NCBI RefSeq assembly: GCF_001949145.1
Contig: NW_019091561.1
Location: 299,554 to 363,553 of the forward strand
DNA length: 64,000 nt
Direction: 5' to 3'
Source of the DNA: Acanthaster planci
Taxonomy: Eukaryota; Echinodermata; Asteroidea; Valvatida; Acanthasteridae
The position numbers and the translations under genes were made by a program. The notes beneath the pieces were generated by a model that worked only from the letters and a program-made list of their open reading frames with translations, did no database searches and was not told the origin of the DNA. Positions 43,174-54,069 of this stretch are shown piece by piece; within the stretch, counting starts at the first letter, position 1, and each line of letters starts with the position of its first letter.

Positions 43174-45050
43174 GTCTACGGCGCTCTATCTACCCAAACA
43201 GTCACTACATAATGCAGAGTGGCAACGGTCTAGGTGGTGGGATGGCTACAGAATACAAAAAGATGTAAAAGGGATAAATGGCCATTTATCATCAAGATAA
43301 GAATATGCTCGTCATGATTTCCAGCCAGATATGAACTCAGTGTGAGGAAGAAACATTAAAAAGGACACACCAGGAAGGAAATATCTGGAGTCATGTGTTG
43401 TCTCAGGAATGGGAGTCGATGGTAGAGCATATTAGGTAACTTTGACACCAGACAGTTGCTAAGTATGATTGAAAACTGCAGTTCCGAGTCTCATAAAAGA
43501 AGAAAAGAATCGGTTACTGCACTTATTGGTATTTGAATTGAACCACTACAATGTACACTCTTTGTCGTGCCTTGAGTAGTGAGGAACCGTTTGCTGCTAA
43601 AGTAAGATGTTAGGGATATTAGGGATCTAGGAGAGTCAGACTTCAGGGTTAGGAAGGTCTGAATGACATAAAGAGAAGTGTCTTTCCTGGCCAATTCTAA
43701 CAGCATTGCCAGGACTATGGTTAGTAGAGAGGGGCATGTTGGACTTACAAGCCCTACAACTCTAGCCTGTTGGAAGAAGAAGAAAAGGGTTGTCTGCGAC
43801 TAAGACATGAAGGCGAGGGGGTCTGGTGCAGGACAACAGCAGCTAGATGTTCCATGTGAAGGAAGGAACAGCAATGCGCAGAGACGGTTGTCTGGTACCT
43901 AAGGAACGGACTCCGACAAATTGTGATGAAGTGTCTATTCTACTGCATGAATCTTTCTCTGAGAGCAAGCATATGTATTTCGAAAAGTTGTTGTTGGCTT
44001 TGAGATGGGTAATCTTTGGGTAATCTTGAAGTCCAATGTTCATAAGAACAACTGTATTTTGAGGAGGCCAAGGCGTAGGGAGAGTGTACCTCCATTGTGA
44101 TTTATCTGGCGTAGGGAGAGCGTATCACTGTAGTGATTTATCTGGTGAAGCAACAATGTGATAACCAACACACTCCTGTCCCTGAAATCTGAAAGTTTAG
44201 ACATAGGAGTAAGTCACAGAATTCGGGAAGTGCCGGTATAAACCAGTACTTGAGAATCCATCTATGGTTTCACTGGTCACAGATATGCTTGTGTTATAAA
44301 GGCCCAGACAAAGGACAAGAGCGGAAAAACAACAGAAGATTAAGAAACCTGTATGGCTAGTATGTTTCTAAGTGATGTTCAGGAAAGCTCCAGCCTTATC
44401 TGTACATCTGCCTACAAAAGCCAATTGCCAGAATGTCTGATTGTGGGAATGGTTAGCTGGTGGGAGTAGGAGATAAAGGTTACTAGAGTAAGGGCCCTTA
44501 GGACACTGACAGAGTGACAGGGTCCAGGCTAGAGAGTTACTCTGCCGTGATTGAAGTAGAAGAACTTGAATTTCTGTGAGAGGACTGGAACGGGAATCCA
44601 ACAATTGAAGTCCCAAAATAACTGTATGTGTCAGGAGAGATTGGGATTCAATGAGTTTGTCCTAACAACCAGGCAGACATGAATCAAAGAGGGTAGCTGA
44701 ACGAGCAGACACAGGTATTCTTCTGACTGAAGAGGTGTCTGCTAAAACTTACTACTGTAGTAGGTAGTAAAGTAAATAAAGTACCTACAAGATCAATCAT
44801 CGAAAGTACCTTAGAAGTAAATAGCCATTAGCATCAGATCTTGGGAACAGAGTAGCGTCGACATTCCCTTTTGGTCTGTATCTCCCTGCATTGCCTGTGA
44901 AATAGTGGAGAGGGCAAAGCAAAATTTGGCCAATTGTGTGGAACTGACGAGGGAAGAAGAACTGTGGTAGTGCTTGTTCCCCGAATCCACTGGTTAGTTT
45001 GCCAAAGGGCAGGCTTACACTCATCCCTGAAGAAAGATTTTATCGGTAGG
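43174..45050 (-). mobile_element. Heavily decayed DIRS-like element
   Basis: The minus strand at 43706-43480 reads IQIPISAVTDSFLLL and, after a stop, LSNCLV. This fits the Y..T......TDSLFVSF.....LS.WL part of DIRS tyrosine recombinases. At 44616-44380 NSLAWTLSLCQCPKGPYSSN is weakly compatible with the P(D)PLAWxxDALS..W..LYAYAFPP region. Support comes mainly from the foldback next to it. GTAGGGAGAG(T/C)GTA...GTGATTTATCTGG is duplicated at 44074-44146. Confidence 0.45.
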
Positions 45051-45772
45051 TGTAAATAAAGGTGACATTTCTTTTTTTCTTTTTTTTTTTTTTTGAAACC
45101 CCAAGTATGACCGTTGTGTGGGCTGGATAAGGGCTAACCTCATCTTTATCTGGCAAGGAATTTTTGCCGGAAGACTATTTAAGAGTGGCCGATGACGTCA
45201 CTGTATTGAAGGACTTTGGACACTTAAACAGCTTAATAAAATGGGAGATTAAAGCCAGACTTCCTAAATCGGTAAGGATGAAAAGTTGGGAGTCGCAAAT
45301 GGAGCGTCCATGCGATAACTTAAAATCATTAATAGTACTGCATGACAGAAATACAGTGATCGTATTTCGCATTCAGAATCTGAAAAAGTGTGGACATAAG
45401 TACCACTTCTAAATCCGAATAAATTTTATTTCAACCAATACAGATTATTCATCGAATATAGAGAGCGATACCAGTCAAATGTAGCTCTTTATTTCGATCT
45501 CGTGGGGCGCAATTGAAAGAAATAACACGGAGGTATCAACGTGACAAAAACTCATAGCAGACACAGTACATAAGTGTGAAGTTCGGACACACCCACATTG
45601 GAAGATCTCGGACAGTGAACCGGAGATAGTGAGGCTGTGTAGAAGATTTTTTGGAGAAAGCACGACAGGTCAAAGTGGTTATACATGCGCCAACGTTGTA
45701 CAAAAAAGCCCCCTGGAAAAGTGCAGTATTACAGGATAATAAGACACTTGTAAAATCCACGACGGTGTAAAG
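45051..45772. other. No gene recognised (PHM intron)
   Basis: Contains a T-rich run at about 45070-45094 and an 82-codon ORF (45164-45412) without motifs. Confidence 0.45.
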
Positions 45773-48380
45773 CGCTTAGGCGTGAGGTAAAAATACAGAC
45801 GGTTTGGAAACAGTTCAACGGTTGGTGTTAATCCCCCTTCATTCCGTTTGTCTTTTGGTGTTCGACAGTTCAACGGTTTGAAAAGAACTGTCTGTCCTTG
45901 ACTGTCTAGCTTCACCAGCAACCCTGACAACAATGGAGTTTGTGGCTTACACAGCCATGGTTGTGAACATAAGATCCTATTCAAGAGAACTTCACTGGCC
46001 CCGGTCCGTCTTCCTGGGCTGGTCGTAAGGATTAATGGTTAACACCTTGCGACAGAGTTGCAAAATCAACTACATTCTAGATTCATTTCTACATTCATTT
46101 ATACCGCCTGATCTATCGTCTCTGAAAGGAAACATCCTCACAGACACAATATGAATTTATTTTGAACTTAAGTCACGTGTACCATATTCCTTGACGGTTA
46201 TAAAAAAATCAAATAGTGGTGCAAGTATGTGTCAAGGTTCGGTTCGGTTCAGACAGGGCTCGGACATTTTTTGCCGAACTTCTGATCGGTTGGGGTTCGG
46301 ACATGCACCCACATGTACATGTACAATGCACACTGAGGCATCGAAAGGCTCGCTACGATTGTACCGCAAAAGCCTACATAGTATTTCTGTGTATAAAATT
46401 ATGCATCTCCTATCTCTCCCCATCCACAAGCAACTTTGATTTGAATACTTTTTTCTAAACTGTTTCCCCAGAGTTTGTTTACGAGTATGTTCCATATAAA
46501 GTTAGTGCCGGAGGTGTGACAGTTTCCGACCGTGTTTTGCCGACCAGGAGCGGTTGTGTTTGTACCATGCTTGACTCAACAAAACGATTTTAAGATATGT
46601 GCAAATAGAAAAAACAGCATGCTCAATTAGGACTTTCCTCCTTCAGTACAGAATACATGATCGCGCAAATTGTGTTTTGGTTATTTTTGGCGAAATAGAT
46701 TCAACTACGAAAATGGCTTTCGTTGCAAATCTGAGGAGGAACCTTTCCAAGGACGGCGTGCACGTGACCAAAGACGCGATTTTCCATCAGCCTCTTTTGA
46801 AGCGATAACAGCATTTTGTTATTTGAGATCTGGTAAATTCTATTATAACGCATTCGTACTACGATCAAACCCTTCATTGTCAAATGAAAAGAAAGTTAGT
46901 CCATCGCGCGAACAAAAATCTCCTCGCACGCTGCGCTAAAGCACAGCATAAGCGAACCGCTTGGCAAAAATTTCATGCAGGGATGCCTTGGATCGAGCGC
47001 GAGTCTGACTGTGATCAGCATCCAACCAAAATTTGTTTTGCACCCCATTGATGACACCATTGGCCTAATTTGGAACGTCTTTACCCTAATATGGAACGTA
47101 AGGGCGCAGCTATCGGAGATTGGCAAATAAAATAATAAATCTGAATATACATGAGCACAATTGGATGTAGTGAGAATTTAGAAATGCTATGCAGCGACAA
47201 TGCCGTACGTTGCGTGTTCTTGGTTGATTTCTGAGTGATTCTCACCACATGCTTTTTGCAACCATCTCATGATGCAGGCCATTGTAAGTTTCAGTATGTC
47301 GCCTGTGTGGAGCACGCCGTATAACTCGTTATCCATTTTTCGTTGTGTTTGTTTTTTATTAAGTTTATTTGTATTTTTATGTATTCCCGCGTGCCATCAA
47401 TGAAATGCCCTTTTAAGCCGTACATCCAAACCAAACAGTTTGGTTCGGTTCGAAAGTGCCTTGTTTGATTTTAGCCTCGGTTCGGCGGTTCGCCTGCAGC
47501 ACTGGATTAAATTGTGTTTATTATTTTAATTTACTGTGCATTACAGTTTAATAGGTAAAGTCAAACACCAGAGATTAGTATAAAACCCGACCCGTTTTTC
47601 CAACATGAATTTTGTACAGCCACAAAGTATTCAAAGAGTACAAAAGAATCGTAAAAGAATCGAAACATATTGCAACGGGCACGCATGTACTACTGACTTC
47701 AAGAAAAAACATGTATCCTTAAATCGTGCAGGTGCAGTCGCGAAGTAGAAAGCGCGTAGTTTGCGTACGTGTCTTCCTCGATCCTACACATGAAAACCTG
47801 CGAGTGCGCAATGCTGAGTCCCAGCTTGTGCACAAGGCCAAAAAAAAGAGGTTTTATCTATAACTACATGTTGGCGAACAGAACACTACGCCATGTATGA
47901 TTTAGGTAAATACTATTTCGAGTTAGTATATTCGATTCTGCAGGTATACAGTTAGGTGTGTATTAGATTCACGAGACCGAGACAAAATATCAAGATTACA
48001 GGGTATCAAGACCTGAACAGACTGGTCTGGAAACCGGCAGCGCAGATATTTCACAATTTATTAGCAACACAACTACTCAGTACACATGTTTTATCAGGAA
48101 GTTAAAACAGTGTGCCGATCTAAATCCTCCTGTGGAGCTGCAAAGTAAAGAGCTATTGTTATGACTCATCCACTAGACCACAAAAGTCTAATATGCAGTA
48201 ATGCGATGAGCTGTCCATTGTTTACTGGAAGCTGCAGAGTGAACGGTGTACTCGATCGCAACAGTTTGGCCAGCCTTGCTGAAGCGTTCATCTGTTCAAC
48301 GTTGACCGTCCGTGGGGCTTACCGTTTACAAAGCGTTGAACACTTTCAAAAGCGTTTGTATTTTGACCTCACGCCTTAGT
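45773..48380. mobile_element. Candidate DNA transposon with about 46-bp terminal inverted repeats
   Basis: Left end GCGCTTAGGCGTGAGGTAAA then AATACAGACGGTTTGGAAACAGTTCAACG; right end read inward CACTAAGGCGTGAGGTCAAA then ATACAAACGCTTTTGAAAGTGTTCAACG. The shared terminal word is CT(T/A)AGGCGTGAGGT(A/C)AAAATACA(G/A)ACG. About 2.6 kb apart. The interior has no recognisable transposase. GGTTCGG-rich phrases occur near 46229-46290 and 47440-47500. Target duplication not evident. Confidence 0.65.
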
Positions 48381-49795
48381 GAATTCAAACACCCAAGAAG
48401 TGGATGCAAACAAGAGAAATGCAATAATGGATCCAAATGCAAATGGTGTCATCACCAGGGCAAGGCCAGAAATGGGGCAGGTTGTCTCAGGCATCAGTGA
48501 GATCAGGCACATGGCAATTGGCAGAAGTCATTCATTCATTCTTTATTTACTACATAACTGTCCACTACAATATGTCACGAATAAATAAAGAAATGTGGAT
48601 GGGGGTCCCAAAAAGCAAAGGCTTGTCGAGCAGGATTCCCCGGTATATTAATTAACACATAGCACACCCAATACACACCTAATACATAGGTCTGCGGGCA
48701 AAGTGCGGGATCGTCTCCTGCAGGCCTCGGAGAACAGGCACCAGAGGTGGGAAAGTTGTATCCGGTAGACTGCTTGTACATAGTCATTGTTTCTTGGCTC
48801 CGCACCTGCTGACATGGGATAGACACCAGTCCAAGGTTGGTGCGCAGTGCAATGATAAGGTGTAGTGTCCACTGAATATCCCAAAGAATGGCTGGTTCAA
48901 GTCTAGTCCCGGGTGTAGGGAGGAATGGGAACTACTGAACAACATACGGTATACAGAAACCTCGGCAGCAGAGCAGACCGGTTACCTATGCTGTGGTCTG
49001 CATTGTCCTTGCATAACTGTATTTCGTCCACTGGAGTCACACCGACTAACGCAGGGGGTTGCCCGGTAACATATACTATCCACCCATACCTGCATGCCCC
49101 CAATGAAGGGTGATTGAGAACAGTAGTTCGAGGTGTTGGAGCGCTCAGTAGAGCTGGGGCACGAGGGACGTGGGGTCTTCCCACCGCCAGCCTTGTCAGA
49201 CACGTGGCATGAATAGGGAGATTTGTGATTCATGGTAGTACCAATGCCCAGGATGCAGGCGGTGTTGTACCCGCATTGCCTGGTGCTGTCTCTATAGGGG
49301 GTCTTCCCAGAGCGGGCAGGGGGAACAAGGGGATAGAATTAGTCTTCCGAGAAGGTAGTTGGAAGACAGGGTGTACAGCGTTCGGAGGCCCCAACCACGC
49401 AAATGGCTGGCAGGCTCCGTGGCCCGGTATTGCCTCTGTAAAGGCTGTCCCGGAAACAACAGGACAATGACCCAAGAGGGATAGGGGAATTGAATGGGGA
49501 AAATCGCCGACAAAGTTGATGTCCTCTTTTGGCGACCTGGTCTGTTGCTTGACTGAAGCACAGCCATGTGGATTCATGGATGCTCCCATTCGTAGCAGAA
49601 TGTTCCAGAAGGGGAACACTAGCTTGACTTAAACCTCAATAAGTTCCATGTTCTGAGTAGTCGTCTGCAACCAGGAGAGGTAGGTCCGGGTCCAGAGCGG
49701 TAGAAGCTGGTGTGGGTTTGTCGCTCAGGCAGTGGACGAGGGAGGACAGAGATTCATTAATAGACTGAAACGCTGTCATCCAAGGTTCAGAGGGA
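48381..49795. other. No gene recognised; GC-richer ORF on the minus strand
   Basis: A 129-codon minus-strand ORF (49619-49230) has Pro-rich sequence but no motif I recognise. It may be a gag-type remnant of the neighbouring retroelement, though its orientation is opposite. Confidence 0.4.
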
Positions 49796-51170
49796 GTGTT
49801 CCCATTGCTTGAAATGATGTCTCATCTCTGTTTCACTTTGGTTGAGGTGCAATCAGTAGTAGGCTCACTAAATTTCTTGTGTAAAACCATTGCTCCAGGA
49901 AGAGCATTCACAAGGTGTTTAATTGCACTCACTACCGGGCTCACTAAACAGCACCACAAATATCGCATAAATAAAGGTGCCAGGTTAGATTTGTTAATGT
50001 GGTTGCGGTTTTTGTCACAGTTCAATGGCGTCTGCTTTTCTGAGCAATGAGTGGGAAAGTAATGAAGTATTAGAACTGTTTATTGATGCGGCAGCAAGCA
50101 TCAGTTTCGGGGTATACTTTGGTGGCAAATGGACTAAAGGTAGATGGCCAGAGGATGTGATTCAGAATCCCCCATCAATTGCTCTTCTGGAAATTTTTCC
50201 TTTAATGGTTCCCATTAAGTGCTGGGGCTCTGTGTTGGTCAATCATAAGATTAGATTTCAGACAATGCAGCAGTCATGCAAATTGTCAATAAGCAGTCTT
50301 TTGGTTGTCCCAAATTATGCATTTATTGCGCATATTTGTGCTGGACTGCCTACAATTTAACATCGTGTTTAGGGCAATTCATGTTCCGGGAGTACATAAT
50401 GAGCAAGCCGATGCTCTGTCCCGTTTTCAGATGCAGCGGTTTCGCATCGCAGCCCCACATGCCGAGCGCGTCATGACTCCGCTACCAATCCTCCCCGAAG
50501 TGTGTAGGTGAGATGAATCACCTTTTGGGTATTTCTGTTGCATCAAACACAAGGAAGGCATATACCACAGGCTGGAATGCATTTTGTCCATTCATGAGGT
50601 GAAGACCTGGTGCGACATCCTCAGCAGTACCCCTTGATATTCGAGAATTTGTTGCATGGTTGTCTTGCGTAACTTGGCGCCTTCGACCATTGCTTCGTAT
50701 GTTGCTGGAGTGGGATTTTTTCACAAAATCAATGGTTGGCCAGATCCAAAACAAGATTTCATTGTCACTTAACAGTTAAAGGGCTGTAGGCGGGATCGGC
50801 CATCTATTGATGATAGACTACCAATATCCTTGCCAATTTCAGCAGATCTGTTGCATGCATAACCTCATACTTGCAATCCCATTTTCAAAGTGTGATGTTT
50901 AAAGCCGTCTTGCTTTCAGCATTTTGGGGATTTATGAGAGTTGGGAAATTTACTGCAAGATCATGGTGCTCAATCCAGCGTTCCCTTTTGTGAATATCCA
51001 ACATTGAGCTTTGTCATAAGAACACAGTGGTTGATTCAGTGCTAATCTTGTTCAAACAAGGAAAAACCAACCAGACGGGGCCTGCTCAAACAGTTCAGCT
51101 TACTCACTCACGCCCACAGATTTCTCAGCCATTATCTTGCCACTTTGATGGCAGCCCCTTGACAACGTAT
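49796..51170 (+). mobile_element. DIRS/Ngaro-like retroelement: RT thumb, RNase H, tyrosine recombinase
   Basis: In plus order: RT thumb VEVQSVVGSLNFLCKTIAPG and RINKGARLDLLMWLRFLSQF (49850-50020); RNase H VLELFIDAAASISFGVYFGG (50070-50130) and FRAIHVPGVHNEQADALSRF (about 50370-50430); recombinase N-terminal domain ASNTRKAYTTGWNAFCPF (50542-50595), REFVAWL and, frame-shifted, APSTIASYVAGVGFFHKING (50685-50740); then catalytic-domain start SIDDRLPI and FSIFGDL/AFWGFMRVGKFTA (50925-50955). It ends where the pogo-like MITE begins. It may be of the same broad family as the CCCH gag at 29678-31049. Confidence 0.85.
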
Positions 51171-51173
51171 CGG

Positions 51174-51403
51174 TTTAATTAACAGATACATTTCTAGAAA
51201 TCTTAAACTTGAATGCAACGAAAAACATCACGAAAACAGTGAACCAAGATATCGCAAGAGGATGCACTTCGGTTAGACAAGAGAGGGCGCTATTCAACAT
51301 GGCAACAAAACGTTTGGCAGTTAAATTCAATATGCCAAACGACCGCTGTACTGAACATTTAGTGTGGACCCAGTCTTGTTCGTTATAGTGGCGTTCCGCT
51401 GTA
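51174..51403 (-). mobile_element. pogo-like MITE, copy C
   Basis: Minus orientation. The terminus at 51403 reads inward TACAGCGGAACGCCACTATA then ACGAAC, followed by the same internal order as copy A (GTTGCCAT, TTGAATAGCGCCCTCTC, GAAGTGCA, TTTTCGTGATGTTTT). Only the left 230 bp of the family are present. It cuts the retroelement at 49796-51170. Confidence 0.8.
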
Positions 51404-51731
51404 CTACATATTGGTTACATCCATTACAATTAAGTAATTAAGCCCATTTCCAGTAGTAACAATGGAAAAACTTTCGCTCTGAACCTGGACTTGTGCAAGT
51501 TTTGTTCATTTTGAACAAGTGTGGGAAGTAAAACCTGGTCTAGTCAAAACTAGGCAATGATACAGAAAATGCCAAAAATCCACAAGGTGTCTCAAGGAAT
51601 GAAGAATTCTGGAAATCTGGAAAAATCCAGAGAAATATCACCCCTGTAACAATCCAACCCGACCTAGCACAACCACACAACCACCCCAAACCAACCAACA
51701 AAATAATATCAGTTCCCACAACTGACACTCT

Positions 51732-52285
51732 TTAACCACTTCCTGCCGGGGAACCCAGTTTCGGGCACATAGGCTTTATACACGAAACTGGAAAAAAGAG
51801 CAAGGCCTTATAACAAAAGACCGTACCCGGAACAAAAGTCCGAACTGCTGGGAATTGGTAACATTTTTCAGTTGTCAATAGAGGAGGAAATCCATCATTG
51901 TTTTGAAACATCATACCACTGTTTGTGAAATACAGCACAAGCGGATTACCGCCAGGAACAAAAGAGCTCCAGCGTTCCAGTGATGTGCAATACAATACCA
52001 CTGCATGCTAATCTGATCCCTATTGAAAAGACAGAAGCTGCACACGGTGCCAGTTAAGGGAACAAAAGAAACTTATGAAACACCGCATAATCTGGACTCT
52101 TTTTACCAGGCGGCAGGCCTGGCTGAAATTCTCTGACATCAATAAATGTTGTCTGTTAGACAATCATTCATGTGGGTGTAAATGTCTAGTAAATGAAGTT
52201 ATGATTTTTCGAAGAATTTTGAAAACGAAAATCTTCTGGTTTTACGTCATGCAACTTCAAATTACACCCGGCAGCAAGCAGTTAA
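51732..52285. mobile_element. piggyBac-like MITE, copy 2
   Basis: Begins TTAACCACTTCCTGCCGGGG and ends CCGGCAGCAAGCAGTTAA; TTAA at both ends. Co-linear with 5304-5879 throughout. Lies 67 bp downstream of PHM exon B, inside the intron. Confidence 0.85.
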
Positions 52286-52352
52286 GTTTTGAAAAATAAG
52301 TCTACTTTTTTTTTGCCCCTTTTTCTGAATGAGTTTAAAAAATCAGAGTTAC

Positions 52353-52513
52353 CTGAGCCCATTTGGGGTTACCCTTGCCGAGTAGGGTCCATTCACTTTG
52401 GCGTATGCGATATCCAGTAATGACCGAACTCAGTTCATGGGCATGTGTCCGGAATGCAAATGGGTAGATGGGAACAAGATCAGAATAGATGCACGCAATG
52501 TCAGCATGGAAAT
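52353..52513 (-). CDS. PAM: PAM, PHM-domain exon B (copper site HxH)
   Basis: A 161-bp minus-strand exon with TTTCTAG acceptor above 52513 and GTAACT donor below 52353. Completing the Asn codon begun in exon A it reads NFHADIACIYSDLVPIYPFA, then FRTHAHELSSVITGYRIRQS, then EWTLLGKGNPKWAQ, and ends in phase 0. THAH aligns with the HxH copper (CuM) ligands of PHM; the Cys in DIAC is the partner of the Cys of KTC in exon D. The GYR(V/I)R...WTL(I/L)G segment is a conserved PHM block. The ligands seen here and the Met in exon D imply an active enzyme. Confidence 0.95.
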
Positions 52514-52519
52514 CTAGAA

Positions 52520-53355
52520 ACCACAAACACAAATTCAAAACTTTACTAACACAAAATGTGCTCATTTTTCTTCTGTCAGTGCTCTCAATTTATTGTTTAG
52601 CTCAAAAGAAGTATCTCAATTAATCATCCTACCATTCCTATTGGTTTGTCAATCAAAAGAAATAAATAAGTTGGTGCACTCCATTATTCTGTGTGCTATA
52701 ACAGGGAAGTCAAAATTTGTCAGATAGTTTTGAATAAGCGAGTAGAAACCAGGCAATTAGTTTGAGTGGGGGAATAATATTGAATCATCGTCCCACTTTT
52801 CTGTGGTAAGCAAAAAAAAAGTGGATTTTGAGGAATTTCTCAGACTTCCAACAATTAAAATTAATAAATTTTCACTAGAAATAGGAAAACAATTTCTTAC
52901 AAGCTTTGAATATGTTGCTCTGAATACATATTACAGATGTACATAAACATCATGAACACTGACCACTACAAAGACTCATATGGTGTCACCCAACCTTCCC
53001 CTTCCCCGCTTTTCAAAGTTTCATGGCCAGACAAGTCAACCCCCCCAACCTTTCCCATTTCCCAATTTCTGACACAAAGGTATGCTACTATATGTGAGAA
53101 ACATACTTTAACTGATTATATATAGACTTGTTACTACGACGGACCTACTACTGAAATAATAATGCCACAAGTGTTCTTTTCCATGGGAGTTTGATTGGTC
53201 TCATCCCTGTCTGGCTCCTAAAGAAAAGTGCACATGTAAACACAGTGTGATGTCATTATGTGTCTTAGGTCTGTTCATGTGCGTATTTTTAACCCTGTTC
53301 TGCTAATACTGGTTAAAAAACTTATATCATAAAGTGGCTGTTTGTTTCAATGTAC
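52520..53355. other. PHM intron A-B, no other gene
   Basis: About 0.85 kb, AT-rich, no recognised repeats. Confidence 0.6.
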
Positions 53356-53359
53356 TTAC

Positions 53360-53427
53360 TTGTTGCTTGAGGCGGAATAGACATGTACCCTGATCCCAGT
53401 AAGTAGACACCTCCAGCATACGGCTGC
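53360..53427 (-). CDS. PAM: PAM, PHM-domain exon A
   Basis: A 68-bp minus-strand exon with a TTTTTTATAG acceptor above 53427 and GTAAGT donor below 53360. It reads QPYAGGVYLLGSGYMSIPPQ then AT, leaving one base that completes Asn with exon B. It corresponds to the QPxxAGxYLL......IPP strand pair just before the DIxC block in PHM. It enters in phase 2, so earlier exons (signal peptide, CuH His ligands) lie upstream; I did not find them up to 64000. Confidence 0.9.
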
Positions 53428-53429
53428 CT

Positions 53430-54065
53430 ATAAAAAAATAATAATAATAAATACGTGTGGATATACATGTACTTAGGCCGTGTCTGAAACAGGCTTCCAG
53501 AGCTATGGCTAGGTCTATTGTCTACGCGTCTCCAAGCATTTCCAATGAAGCAAAGACCTAGACTAACTCTAGACAAGAGATTGGGATGTAGCCCTACTAT
53601 ACTATTTATATATTTATCAAATATCACCAACAGCAGCGAGCCGGCAATTACAGGGAGTTTAAAAAGGAAGTTAAATACATAGTTTAAAATAAAAATAATG
53701 AATACAACTGTAAAAGATATAAAATTGCATTAAGTTGTTACAACAAAGAAATCGATATTAATCAACACCAATCAAGCACACACAAAAATAAGCAAAAACG
53801 GAAACACATGACAAATGATACAGAAAAGCGAATATAAAGAGGGAGAGACAGGGGTAGGACAAAAGGGGAGGGCTGGGAGTTAGGGGGTGGAAGAAAGAAA
53901 AAATGGTCTGTGGTAAAGGTCAGTTGGGAAGGGAAAGGAAGGGCAGGGGTGGATAGGATCTCGAGAGGAAGGAACGTTTGCAAGGGTCCAGGAAAAATGG
54001 GGGAGGGTAAAACCAAAGAATAGGAAGGGGGGATAGGGAAGGCCTTGGAAAGGGAAGAGAAAAGA
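53430..54065. other. Purine-rich tract and LINE 3' flank
   Basis: An (AAT)n run at about 53438-53452. From 53840 to 54065 the plus strand is nearly pure G/A-rich sequence, which on the minus strand is a pyrimidine-rich 3' UTR of the Jockey-like LINE. Confidence 0.6.
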
Positions 54066-54069
54066 GGGA

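Noticed and set aside
53160-53225. Possible exon between PHM exons A and B on the minus strand
   Set aside because: Exons A and B join directly in frame (Asn codon) and match PHM without any insert; the extra reading runs into a stop.
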